NCBI GenBank assembly: GCA_011799875.1
Contig: CM022302.1
Location: 49,779,030 to 49,843,029, forward strand
Reading direction: 5' to 3'
Source of the DNA: Thinopyrum elongatum
Lineage: Eukaryota; Streptophyta; Magnoliopsida; Poales; Poaceae
Length of the DNA stretch: 64,000 nt
In this document: positions 23,101 through 32,799 of the stretch, in pieces
How the letters are laid out: each line of letters begins with the position of its first letter
How positions within the stretch are numbered: the first letter of the stretch is position 1
The notes under the pieces: model-generated
Databases searched by the model: none
The model's input: only the letters and a program-made list of their open reading frames with translations
Told to the model about the DNA's origin: nothing
Translations under genes and position numbers: made by a program

Positions 23101-24335
23101 GGGCGACGGGGTCACATCGATCGTGAGTCTCAATAGCACTAACCATTTGTACTAACGGTTTGGATATGTGATCTGAGTGGGCCTCTGGCCCGATAGCACT
23201 AACCATCACGCGGGAACAAATATGGGTACTCTCCATCGTATGCGTTAGCCGAAAGCTTTGTCAGACGTCCAGTTCAGCATTGCGGCCGGGACGGACCGGC
23301 GCCCTCCTGGTGCCTGGCTTCCCCCTGCACGCAACAACTCGGATTGCACAGGGCGATGGCCCAAGACCCCTGAGCGCTTAGGATGTAGACCGACGGCGAC
23401 CTCTCTGTTGAGCTCTAGGTAGGGTTGCGGTGTGTCGTTTGGCCGAGGCCGGGCATGACCCAGAAAGGTGTGTCCGGCCGGAGTTAATCGAGCATGGTGG
23501 GTATGTTGGTGCACCCCTGCAGGGAAGAACTAATCTATGCATAGCCGGATCCTCGGTAACGGACGCTCGGAGTTGTATCCCGATCGAGACAACTAGAACT
23601 GGATACTTGTGTTGAGAGATGGATAGTATGGCTCTGGGATTACTTTCTCGCAGGGAGTCGAGAAAGGATCTCTGGGTGAGGTTGAGACTTATTAATACTA
23701 CTACTTTATACTGTACTATTCTACACTGTCCTAATGCTGCAAGACCGTTGAAGATGCTAGTCTTCGATAGGACTAGGCCTTTTCTCTATTCTGGCATTTC
23801 TGCAACCCAGTCCACATATGCAGCCTTGCTTTGATAAAGTTGCATATGTAGTGTAGATCCTTGCTTGCTGAGTACTTCAGATGAGTACTCACGGTTGCTT
23901 TGCTTTCTTTTTCTCCCCATATCCTTTTGGTGCAACCAGATGACGGAGCCCCAGATAAAGCTGCCCCCGCCGACGATCGCTACTACTACCCCGAGGGTGG
24001 ATACTACTACAAGTTGGCCGACGACCAGGAGTAGGTTCGGAGGGTCCCAGGCAGGAGGCCTGTGCCTTTCGATCGTAGTGTTTTGTTTTGCCCCGCCTTT
24101 CTAAAGGCTTATCTGTTTCTATTTCATATCTGTACTCAGATATCCGATGCTTCCGCTGACGCTTGTATGCGAGTTTATGTATTCGAGCCCTCGAGGCCCC
24201 TGGCTTGTAATATAAAGCTTGTATAAATTTATTTATGTTTTAGAGTTGTGTTGTGATATCTTCCCGTGAGTCCTTAGGCTTGATCGTGTGCATTTGCGTG
24301 TATGATTAATGCACGATTGAGCCGGGGGCGTCACA
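20200..24335 (+). repeat. 3' LTR of the LARD-like element
   Basis: It begins TGTAACACCC and ends CGTCACA. It is nearly the same as 13130-17270 with scattered substitutions. One clearly different patch is 23125-23145 against 16060-16085. The TATA-like box is at about 21593. Confidence 0.9.
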
Positions 24336-24464
24336 GTATAGTCGCTCTAAGCGGGCTACCGTTGTGTGGCTCGATAGAGGACCCCCATGTATTGAGGAAC
24401 TCTTGCCGTTGGATTGTAGCCCTTCCCTTTTGGAATAAACTACTATTGATCTCGCAAAAAAAAA
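24336..24464 (+). pseudogene. LINE ORF2 fragment 3: C-terminus, stop and poly(A) tail
   Basis: The frame continues from codon 13126-13128 and reads YSRSKRATVVWLDRGPPC, then ELLPLDCSPSLLE, to TAA at about 24437. A short 3' UTR and a run of nine A (about 24456-24464) follow, as expected for the 3' end of a non-LTR retrotransposon. This closes the LINE that starts at 3170. Confidence 0.85.
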
Positions 24465-25883
24465 CATAGTCTGACAACATGAATGCATAGATCAACCCGA
24501 AACCTCCTATCTAGCGAACAAAGTCGCAACACCTACACTCTTGATATTGTGCCGAATCGCATGAACACGCACTATCTAATCCGGTGGCCTCACGCAGCTG
24601 CCCCGCATCGGGCCGAGAGCACCACCCGGTCTGGCCGACCCGCAGCGCGCACCGCATGTGCACGCTCTGGATCTGCCGCTGCCATCTTCCGCTGTCTCAT
24701 CTTCAGGAGCGATCAACACATTCACCTTGCCAGCCGTACTGCCGTCGACGCCGCAATGCCGCCAGACAATGCCACCTCCCTGCGCGTGTCCATCATCATG
24801 CATCCGTCGCCGTGACCCCGCTGCGCCGCGCTGCCAAGACCCGCCGCCGGCGATGCGCTAGATGACACACCGCTCCACCTTCAGACCCCTTCAGTGCCTA
24901 CTCCAAGATGATGCTCCCAGGAGGGAGAACGACACTGCGCGTCGCCATCGTCTGATCCAGAAAATCCAGGTCTTGGGTTTCTCCTGGAGTAGCCCGAGCG
25001 AGGAGGCGAGAACTGCAAGACGATGGCTTCATCAAGGTAACAACGCAAAGACGCCATCATCATCCGCCATGACCGAAGACGGCACTTCACCGGCAGTTGC
25101 GCCTCCACATTCTCACCGCCGACAGCCACCGACGAGCCAGATCGGGCCGGACCCGGCCGAGACAAACGTGATGCCGCAATACCTCCATAGCCAAGATCTC
25201 CACGGGTAGGGATGGGGGAGATGCCATCCCACCCCATCGCGACGCACCACCAGCGCCGCCACCGGCCACGAGGAAGGTCACTGGCCGCGGTGGAAGGAGC
25301 ACCGAGCCATGCCCCCGGGCCAGCCACCCCACCAGATCAACTTGCCGCCGTGGTGGGGACCACACACGCGAGGGGAGACCGGGGCACCATCACAATAATC
25401 TGCCGCGGCCGCGCCCTAGAGCGACGATGGAGGAAGGCCCCACGGCGGCCATCATCCACCGCCAGCCTTTGTCTAGCGGTGATTCGGCAGCGGCATGGAG
25501 ATTAGGAGGCGGCGGTTCCTAGGGTTTGGGGATTGGGTGAATATGCCGTGGGAACAAGACCCAGCACCACCACCTACTCGCCGGCGACGAAGGCTTCGAA
25601 GACGGAGGCAGACGAGGTCGAGGACGAGATCCAATCACCTCACGATCGCCACACCGCTAATTACACCAACCTCCTAAGTGCACGTCTTTCAGAATCTCTT
25701 GAATCCATCCATCGTAATAGAGGACATGGACGAAGATTGTCGTCGCATCCTGATGAACTGCACTAATGGGTTCAAATACTGATTGATTTGTGAACCGGTG
25801 AAATATTTCGGGCCCTTTTCTTCGCATGGTTGCTATGTCCTTTATATTTGTTGGGATGAATCGAAGTTTATCTAAACCTTGTT
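24465..25883. other. Unassigned GC-rich DNA
   Basis: No gene can be supported. The stretch 24860-25500 is GC-rich with overlapping ORFs on both strands but no domain. On the minus strand the wording resembles GC-rich 3' tails often found with grass non-LTR elements; that is only a resemblance. Around 25500 a TAGGGTTTGGGG motif recalls plant 5' leaders. From 25740 to 25883 it is AT-rich with nothing recognisable. Confidence 0.3.
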
Positions 25884-25925
25884 GGGTGATGAATATGATA
25901 TATATAAATATATATATATATATAA

Positions 25926-25962
<37 letters not shown>
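25884..25962. repeat. (TA)n/(TATATAAA)n microsatellite
   Basis: About 80 bp of TA dinucleotides interrupted by AAA. It borders the MITE-like element on its left. Confidence 0.9.
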
Positions 25963-26352
25963 GGATCGTGCTATTCGTCATCCTGGGTGAGGAATAATTA
26001 TTCTTCACCCCCTCTCTATTTTGACATCAATGCATCGTATTTTTACGTTTCGTAAATTTTGTCTTATTTCATACATAAAAAGAGAACGTAAGAAAGTATG
26101 TACTCGCCGCAAAAAATATTTTATGTTACACAAAATTACGAAAGTAAAAACATAGTGTAAAACATACATAAAATGTGATTTTTCTGGTCTTATAACCTAT
26201 ATATTTGTTTTTTTATACCAAATTTTACATATTAAATCAATATGCATGTAACTATTTATATTCTAAACGTAATTTATTTAGAAAGCGATCGTAAGATTAT
26301 CTCGGGTGAAGAATAACTTATTCCACACCTTCGATGATCAATAGTAACACTA
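25961..26352. mobile_element. MITE-like element with imperfect inverted ends
   Basis: The left end (TATATAGG, then CTATTCGTCATCCT and GGGTGAGGAATAATTATTC) and the inverted right end (TATATATAGTG, then TATTGATCATCG and a GGTGTGGAATAAGTTATTC block) pair over about 55 bp with mismatches. The centre is AT-rich and non-coding, about 390 bp in all. TA-rich flanks obscure the target duplication, so the superfamily is unclear. Confidence 0.5.
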
Positions 26353-26390
26353 TATATATATATCTCGTTTCATTTTGTAAAATGGAACGG

Positions 26391-26409
26391 CCCCCCCCCC
26401 CCCCCCCCC
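26391..26409. repeat. Homopolymer run of 19 C
   Basis: A pure C run at the left edge of the SCPL fragment. Its length is prone to assembly error. Confidence 0.9.
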
Positions 26410-26576
26410 AATTTTCACTACTGGGCCCGCCTTACTTACAGTTTCAGCCAATCAGGTCCTAATCACCCCGTAGATCCCCAGTAAAGGGCCCGTGAGTCTA
26501 GCATCTCTCCTCACTACACGGGTAAAACTTTGGAACATCCAAATTGATCTTTTGGTAAAAATAAAGGATAGAAAAC

Positions 26577-27037
26577 CTTGGTCCAAGACGCTGGCCTGTA
26601 AAGCAGAGTAGGCAGCCCTCCCGCGTAGCCGTCGAAGTCGAAGGAGAGAGGGCCGACCTCGTAGACGAGGCCAGAGAGAGCAGAGCACCCGGGCCCACCT
26701 GTCAGCCATAGCAGGACGGGGTCCTCCTCCGGGTCGTGCTCTGACTGGATGAAGTAGTAGAAGAGGCGGACGCCGTCGTTCAGCTCCACGTACCTGCACC
26801 GTGGTAGGTTAGGTACCACATCGCATCATCCGATCAAGTTAACCAGGGTAGAGGAGGAAGAAGAAGAAGAAGAAGCGCACACACTTACCCTGTTTCAAGG
26901 GAGAAGGGCAGGGGGCCGTCGAAACCCGGCAGCCGCGGTACGGCTTTGGTGGTGATAGACGGCGTCCCGGCGGAGAAGAAAGGATGTACGAGGAAGAGCA
27001 GCAGGAGCGTCGACCGGCGGGGTGGCCTTGTCGCCAT
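26577..27037 (-). pseudogene. Serine carboxypeptidase-like (SCPL, S10) gene fragment, first two exons
   Basis: Exon 1 is 27037 down to 26889. It opens with MATRPPRR and a hydrophobic LLLLFLV stretch (a signal peptide), then LPGFDGPLPFSLETG. A GTAAGT donor and a CAG acceptor bound a 95 bp intron. Exon 2 is 26793 down to 26577 and reads [18 protein letters not shown], the oxyanion-loop block [13 protein letters not shown] and PASWTK, an SCPL exon end. The glycine split by the intron (GG/G) restores the frame. The catalytic Ser (GESYSG-type), Asp and His regions are absent, and a poly-C run and foreign DNA follow. Intact SCPL proteins are secreted or vacuolar peptidases or acyltransferases. This copy is a truncated remnant. 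Confidence 0.85.
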
Positions 27038-27626
27038 AGCTAAGCTTGGTTCCATCAGCACTCAAACTCTTCCACTAGCCCATGTGAATGATAAGTTGAT
27101 TGATTGGATATTCCCCAGGATTATATGTCGCGGGGCGACCACAGTCGTACGATAGAGGACAGAATACCTAACCTCACCGCGTGTGTGGACACACACACCA
27201 ACTCGAGCGCTAGGCCGCTAGTCCCTATAGCTCGCTGGCTGCAGGCCGTGATGGTGCAGTGCATAAATCAGCATCATCACACCTAAGCGGCTCAGCTTGG
27301 TAAGCTACCAACAAACACGTACTGTACTTCGTTAGCTGGCTGGCTGGCCGAGAGCCATGGAACGGCTGGCCGGCCTGTGCATGACGTGACAACACACACG
27401 TACGATCGATGGTGCACATTCGTAGAACAAAAATACAGCACGCCGGTGGATCGCTCCTCGGACAGAGATGGGACACAGAGGTATCGTACGCGTCAATGAT
27501 GTAAATGTGTACCGTTCACTGTGTCTGGGGAAGGTTTAGTGTAAGCTAGCTGTTGGAGAATTATTTGGTTCCATCTAAAATGAAGAAGTAAAAGAAGCAA
27601 TGTGCCTGACGAATACAATCATAAAG
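27038..27626. other. 5' flank of the SCPL fragment and unassigned DNA
   Basis: No gene or element end was recognised. The first few hundred bases may be the old SCPL promoter (read on the minus strand), but no firm TATA box was found. Confidence 0.35.
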
Positions 27627-28103
27627 TTTTTTTTTTTCCAAAACGGAGGCAAAAATTTTGCCTCATCGATTAATTAAGAAGAAGAGAATTGCCCAATTAA
27701 TTTAAGGAAAACCGGACGAAAAACTACACAAACGGAGCACAGACTAACTACTCACATGGCAAGAAACCTCACAACCGCACAGCTGGCCCTTGCCAAACTC
27801 TCCGAATGCACAACATCCACAAAATCCGACACTGCTACTACGCCAATTGAATCCCGACAAGAACACCTCGACACAAGACATCATGCACCTCCCAATCCAA
27901 GAGGACAGGCCGAGAGACCGAAGACCATCCATCAAGCAACCAAAGACGCCTTGCCTATGACGCCACTCTTGCATTTGCCCAGCTTCTTTTGTTTGCCCGT
28001 CAGGAGGCAAGCAATCGACCTGCCCAAACCAGATCTAGCAACCTCCACGCTAGCGAGCAAGCCACAAAGTTCCTTCGCGAAGAGAGCATCTGGATTTGGA
28101 GTA
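27627..28103 (-). pseudogene. Non-LTR-like retrosequence, 3' part with poly(A), minus strand
   Basis: Read on the minus strand, the frame LFAKELCGLLASVEVARSG, then GRSIACLLTGK and KKLGKCKSGVIGKA, ends in a stop and a 3' UTR. The UTR carries the short inverted pair GAGGCAAAATTTTTGCCTC and then a run of 11 A (T 27627-27637 on the plus strand). Similar C-termini are found in ORF1-type proteins linked to grass LINEs, as far as I recall; this is not proven. A TRIM element separates it from its upstream half. Confidence 0.5.
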
Positions 28104-28347
28104 TGTGAGATCCTGACTTAATAGGAATGATAGACTACTCATATCAACAAGGAATTCCTTCTTTTTCGGGAGCCCATTCAAAAAGAACTTCAAAGTTAAC
28201 CATGCTTGGCTTGGAGCGATTCTAGGATGGCTGACCGACCGGAAAGTTGCTCCTGGGTGCGCACGAGTGAGCACAAAGTGCGCAGGAAAAACTAATGTTG
28301 GTATGTCGGGCCAGTCTAGATCCCGCCAAGCGTAACGAGGTGTTACA
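28104..28347 (+). repeat. 5' LTR of the TRIM
   Basis: 244 bp, with TG and CA ends. It contains a stretch at about 28189-28255 that is absent from the 3' LTR. Confidence 0.9.
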
Positions 28348-28348
28348 A

Positions 28349-28361
28349 TTGGTATCAGAGC
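28349..28361 (+). promoter_or_regulatory. Primer binding site of the TRIM
   Basis: TTGGTATCAGAGC starts 2 bp after the 5' LTR and is complementary to the initiator tRNA-Met 3' end. Confidence 0.85.
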
Positions 28362-28542
28362 TAACCCTTGCGGTTACACGGGCATGCGTGGGTCAGGTGC
28401 GCGGGCATGTGGCGCATGGCGCGTGTGTCCCGTTGTGGCACAAGGCATGGCACATGGGCCCGATTGGACGCGCGTACGTGTGCCAAGAGGAAACGTTCCT
28501 GATGGGCCGACGAGGACGTCGGTTTCTTTGAGTAGGGGTGTA

Positions 28543-28722
28543 TGTGAGAGTCTGGCTTAATAGGAATGATAGACTACTCATATCAACAAGGAATATCCTT
28601 CTTTTCTGGGAGCCCATTCGAAAAGAACTGTGTGCGCACGAGTGAGGACAAAGTGCGCAGGAAAGACTAGTGTTGGTCTGTGGGGCCAGTCTAGATCCCG
28701 CCAAGCGTAACGGGGCATTACA
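28543..28722 (+). repeat. 3' LTR of the TRIM
   Basis: 180 bp with the same ends as the 5' LTR and one internal deletion. Confidence 0.9.
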
Positions 28723-28727
28723 GAGTA

Positions 28728-29286
28728 GGTGCCAACACACTTGGCTCAATGGCCATGCCACTCACAGGCAACACCTGCTCAATGGTCGCAGATGAGGGAA
28801 GGGCAGCAACATCTGAAACTTCGCTCTCCATGGCCAACGCCTGACACCCAATGGATTTAGGCGAACAAGAGACGCATCGTCCAAATCAGTACTCTCCTTG
28901 GCATCAACTATCTGGCTCGATTCCATGGGTGATGCTGGCAGCAAAGCCACACCCGAGATCTCGGGAGGGTCTACATGCAGTTGCTCGACGCACAAAGGAA
29001 GAACCGGGCCCCCACACAACTCCCAAAGCTCGGGCATGATCTGTAGCACCGGAGTCACAACCACATCATTGTCAAGTCCCTCAGAGGCTAATGGCGGTGA
29101 GCTGGCCCTAGCAAGAGGGGAGAAACAACCATGAAGCTCGTCTCCCTTGTCAACCTCGAAGTTGTCATCGGGCACAACCAAAGGGCGCAACACATGAGTA
29201 GTCTGCAACACAGGCGGCATCGGGGAGATCCCGCCCAGTGCAGCCTCAGCTTGCTCCATGAAGCTCTCCATCTGCATACGTGTCAC
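28728..29286 (-). pseudogene. Non-LTR-like retrosequence, upstream half, minus strand
   Basis: The minus-strand frame starts MTRMQMESFMEQAEAALGG and runs through an acidic, Pro/Leu-rich protein with VTPVLQIMPELWELCGG. A one-base shift near 28865 is needed to continue into CQALAMESEVSDVAALPSS and across the TRIM target site to the fragment ending at 27627. I recognise no enzyme domain. It could be an ORF1-type protein of a LINE or a retro-copied gene of unknown function. Confidence 0.45.
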
Positions 29287-29629
29287 AATAACATGGTGAG
29301 CATGCCTAGTCTCATCTCAGATACGAGTACAAATACTCACACAGGATATTAGAGAGGGATCCTAATACTCGCGTAGGTCGGGGAATACCGACCAAACCTG
29401 CACCGCGAGAGCTATTTCTCGCATTCAGCGAGCCAGCAGCGATCTCTCGCTCAAGGTTCGTTGCAATCGGGCCAGCCTATTAGCGACTTTGTTTAAAAAA
29501 AGTGAGTAGAAAGGAGGAGCGCGTGGGATTCGAACCAGGCACTTCCAGGCTGCGTAGACAGTATCCAGTTTGTGTTAAATTACCTGGGCGCGACCTATTA
29601 GAAGGAAAGCTACTGGTTCTCACTGGTTT

Positions 29630-30130
29630 TCTGTTTTTTGTATTTTTTTTCTTTTCTTTTCTCCATTTTCTTCTTTTTTTATTCGCTTTTCTTCATTTTT
29701 TTTGTTTTCTTTTTTCTTCTCTATTTTTTGTTTTTTCATTCTTTTTTCATTTGCTTCTTCGGTTTTCAATGCTTTTTTCGTTTTCATTTGTTTCTACTCT
29801 TTTTTCTTCTCCGGTCTTTTGTTTTGCTTTCATTCTTTTTTTATTCTTTCTGCATTTGTTTCTTTGTTTTTTTTCTTTTTTTTTTCTTTCTGGTTTATTT
29901 TGTTTCTTTTTTGCTTTTCTTTTTTCAGCTCCACCCATGTCTCACACGTGTTTAGGACTTGGCATGTAATATACTTGAGGCGAACGAAGCTAGTTTTTTC
30001 ATTGTTTTTTCACTGGTTTTCTTCTATTTCCATTTTATTTTTTTATTTTCTTTCTTTTTCGTTGTTTTTCTTTCTTTCTTTCTATTTTGATTTCTTCTCC
30101 AATTTTTTCATTCTTTTCTTTTTTTGAATT
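29630..30130. repeat. T-rich (TTTTCTTT)n low-complexity tract
   Basis: About 500 bp dominated by T with scattered C. Long Phe-rich frames here are an artefact of composition. Confidence 0.9.
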
Positions 30131-30139
30131 TTTTTTCAT

Positions 30140-30600
30140 TCTACATTCCTATATACATGCTCAACATTTTCAAATACTTGCAAACATTTGTCGAATACTT
30201 GCTCAACATTTGTCGAATACGTGTTCAACATTTTTTATATACATGATAAACATTTTTTGTATACACGTTCAACATTTTATAAATACTTGTTCAACATTTT
30301 TCAAATATATGTTCAAAATTTTTTAAATAGTCATTCAACATTCTCTAACATTTATTCAAAATTTTCAAATGCTTGCTCAACATTTTTAATACATATTAAA
30401 CATTTTCAAATACTTATTCAATATTTTTTTTAAACTCATTCTGCAATTTTTAATACTTATTCATCATTTATCAATTACTTGTTCAACATTTGTAATACTT
30501 ATTCAACATTTTCAAATACTTGTTCAACATTTTCTCAAATACTTCTTCAACATTTTCTCAATACCCATTCAATATTTTTAATACTTATTCAACATTTTCT
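30140..30600. repeat. Degenerate array of AATACTTGTTCAACATTTT-type units
   Basis: A unit of about 20 bp containing TTCAACATTTT recurs about twenty times with variation in length and sequence. It is a diverged minisatellite inside the inverted-repeat element. Confidence 0.85.
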
Positions 30601-31025
30601 GTGTTTGTTAACCGATGTTATTTTTGGAAAAAGCATGTGAAAACCGAGTAAAAAGAAAAAACACAGAAAAAGAATGTTGAATTAGATGAATAAAAATGAA
30701 AAAAAGAAAGAAAAGAAAAATAAAGTAAAAACAGGAAAAGAAAGAAAAGAAAAATAAAGTAAAAACAAGAAAAGAAAGTAAACATGATAAAACCCGGCTC
30801 ATTTTCCTTATAGTAGGCCACCCTCTCCATAGTGTACAATTGGTCCAATCTATCACAGTGGCTAGCAGCGCTGGGAATCCACTAGTCGATCCTGGGATCG
30901 ATCCCTCGCTACCACCATTTTTTTTAACTCTGGTTTTTCATAAACTAGTCGCTACAGTGGGCCGGCCCGACTGCGCAGCGTCTTTTGCAAGAGGAACGGT
31001 TCCACTGGCGTAGTGCGAGAAATAG

Positions 31026-31765
31026 GGGCACCCAACATGCACCCCCCTTGTGTTGGCGTTCTAATGCGCCAGCCGACTCTCTCTGTCCCTTTCCCATCGG
31101 TTTTGGAATGGTTCTAGACTTCCTTGAACCATCTTTATATTTTGTTACTATGTTCTTTTTAAGCCGTTTGCTTACTTGTTTTTTTCATGCTTTTTATTTT
31201 AAGTTCTTTCTTTGTTTTCTTCTTTCAATGCGCCTTATATTTTCCAAATTTGCGGATATTGGTCTAATTAATTAGCATTTGTTTAATTCAAGAAAACAAT
31301 TTCATCACAAATGTTTTTTAAACACACTAATTGGTCTTTGATTTCCTGAAATTTTTTAATTTGTGAACATTTTCCAAATTTGCAAAACAATTTTTAAAAT
31401 CAGGAATAATTTTGTATTCTAGAACTTTACTTGTTTTCATGAAATATTTCACAATCTAAAGAAAATGAAATTCATGGACATTTTTTGATATAGCAAATAT
31501 TTTTAAACATTGTGAACAAAATTTCAAATTCATGGTATTTATTGTGAATTTATGAAATATTTTTGGAATTACCAGAAAAAATCAAGTTCACGAGCAAAAT
31601 TTTAAATTGTGAATTTTTAAAAATTTGTTGAAAATTTTAGTATTTGCTAACGTTTTCCGAAATCTCAATTTAAAAAAAAATCTTAGACATTTTTTTAATC
31701 ACGAACACCTTTGGCGATTGCGAACATCTTTGGCGGTAGCGGCCAGATCAGGCCGGCCCAAGATT
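31026..31765. other. AT-rich unassigned DNA
   Basis: It is dominated by AATTTGTGAACATTTT-like words and A/T runs. No gene was seen. The GCCGGCCCAAG near 31750 recalls the GGGCCGGCCC of the preceding element's terminus, so the element may be longer than I drew it. Confidence 0.4.
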
Positions 31766-32400
31766 GCTTGGACCCTGGGGCCGTCCATGGGTGAGGAACG
31801 ACACTTTGTTCGTTTTGGCTACCAATCTAGGATGGGAATTGCGTTGGGGCCATGGGTGCCGAGGTGGCGGCCCTGGAGGTGGCAGACATGGTTCTCGTGG
31901 GTGGAGCGCCCAGCTCGGGTGTTGGCTGGTTGCCACAGCCGTGTGGGCGCGGGTGGTGGCTACGGTTCGACGGTTGAAGGTGTGGGTATGGCAGATGTCC
32001 TCGTGGCCTGTTGTACTACGTCTCGGAGGCAAAGAGGGCTTGCTGGGGTAAAAACGCGCTTTGGATCTACCAGGACGGCGGCGCCGGCGCCTATGGGCGT
32101 CGTCTCCTTCTTCAAGGCATTATCGTGGTTCCTCTTCGTCTTCATGTTGCTCGAGAGGAAAACTTGATTCCTGTATCGAGCGGTGGTGGTCCTCTAGTGT
32201 CATGACCTTCTGGAAAGAACTACCCTGGAGTACTCGTTTTGTCATGCACGGCTTCGTCCAGCTATTCTTAAACATCCTTGTATCTAGTCTTGAGTGTGTG
32301 TGGTGTGGTATGAAATTTTATGTATTGTGTTGTATGTTGGTTGATGCTTTATCTATAATAAAGCGAGCCATGACCCCTTTTCGATTAATTAGAAAATATG
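31766..32400 (+). other. GC-rich sequence resembling a non-LTR 3' tail
   Basis: It has a GC-rich left part and a T-rich right part with CTTTATCTATAATAAAGCG near 32348, of the kind found at 3' ends of grass non-LTR sequences. No protein domain was seen. The assignment is weak. Confidence 0.25.
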
Positions 32401-32772
32401 GTCACATAATTATGGGAGGAAGGGGGTACTAAAATATTGCAGGGCTGCTAACGCTTGTTGACTCCAAGGTATTTTTTTCCCCGCAAAAAAAAGACTCCTA
32501 GGTATTTTTAGCAAAAAGTTGACCACAGGACCATTGTACAGTGCGCATGCACAGTGTTTCTTTGCTACAGTACATCGTCTGGGCTCTTCATTCTTGATCC
32601 AACGGCCATGTTACATGGTGACATGCTATGGGCATGTCACTGGATCCCTGTCCCAATCCCGATGGATTGAGATCAGCTGACCTGCCATGGCCGAGTACCA
32701 GTCAATAGTACTGTGACATCCTCCCTTGTTTACATGGTCAGATCAAGAATCAATGGACAGATCTCCTGAATA
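32401..32772. other. Unassigned DNA left of the outer CACTA element
   Basis: No gene or repeat was recognised apart from a short A run near 32484. The three bases before the CACTA terminus are ATA. Confidence 0.4.
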
Positions 32773-32799
32773 CACTACTAGGGAAAACCTTATACACAG

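Larger units (their letters stand above)
13130..24335 (+). mobile_element. LARD-like non-autonomous LTR retrotransposon, 11.2 kb
   Basis: Two long direct repeats (LTRs of 4141 and 4136 bp) begin TG/TT-TAACACCCCC and end GTCACA. A primer site for tRNA-iMet follows the 5' LTR and a purine-rich tract precedes the 3' LTR. The target duplication is GTATT (13125-13129) and GTATA (24336-24340), differing by one base. The internal 2.9 kb shows no gag, RT or integrase motif in any frame. Long LTRs around a short non-coding centre match the LARD class described in Triticeae. It sits in the last codons of a LINE frame. Confidence 0.85.
28104..28722 (+). mobile_element. Complete TRIM (terminal-repeat retrotransposon in miniature), 619 bp
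   Basis: Two LTRs, 28104-28347 (244 bp) and 28543-28722 (180 bp), start TGTGAGA and end TTACA. The inside is 195 bp with a tRNA-iMet-type primer site directly after the first LTR (TTGGTATCAGAGC) and a purine-rich stretch (AGTAGGGG) before the second. The target duplication GAGTA is perfect (28099-28103 and 28723-28727). There is no coding capacity, so mobility needs proteins from another LTR element. The second LTR lacks about 64 bp present in the first. Confidence 0.9.
29411..31025. mobile_element. Inverted-repeat element of about 1.6 kb filled with low-complexity DNA
   Basis: The left end (CTATTTCTCGCA, then TCGGGCCAGCC and TAGCGACT) and the inverted right end (CTATTTCTCGCA, then TCGGGCCGGCC and TAGCGACT) pair over about 90 bp. 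The inside is T-rich and repetitive with no coding sequence. A Mutator-type element is possible, but I could not find a clean 9 bp target duplication; the nearest candidate is CCTGCACCG/CATGCACCC. Ends are approximate. Confidence 0.5.

Noticed and set aside
24862..25327. Overlapping ORFs on both strands in GC-rich DNA
   Set aside because: No conserved motif; high GC alone gives long frames. Left as unassigned DNA.
28295..28531. ORF inside the TRIM
   Set aside because: It crosses the LTR, primer site and centre of a non-coding element; composition only.
29525..29536. tRNA-like B-box (GGTTCGAATCCC on the minus strand)
   Set aside because: No acceptor or anticodon stem can be folded around it; probably chance or a worn SINE trace.
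29502..30127. Long Phe/Leu-rich frames resembling membrane proteins
   Set aside because: Produced by a T-rich low-complexity tract.
31625..32167. 180-residue ORF with Trp/Gly-rich composition
   Set aside because: Starts in AT-rich repeat sequence, runs into GC-rich tail-like DNA, and has no domain.
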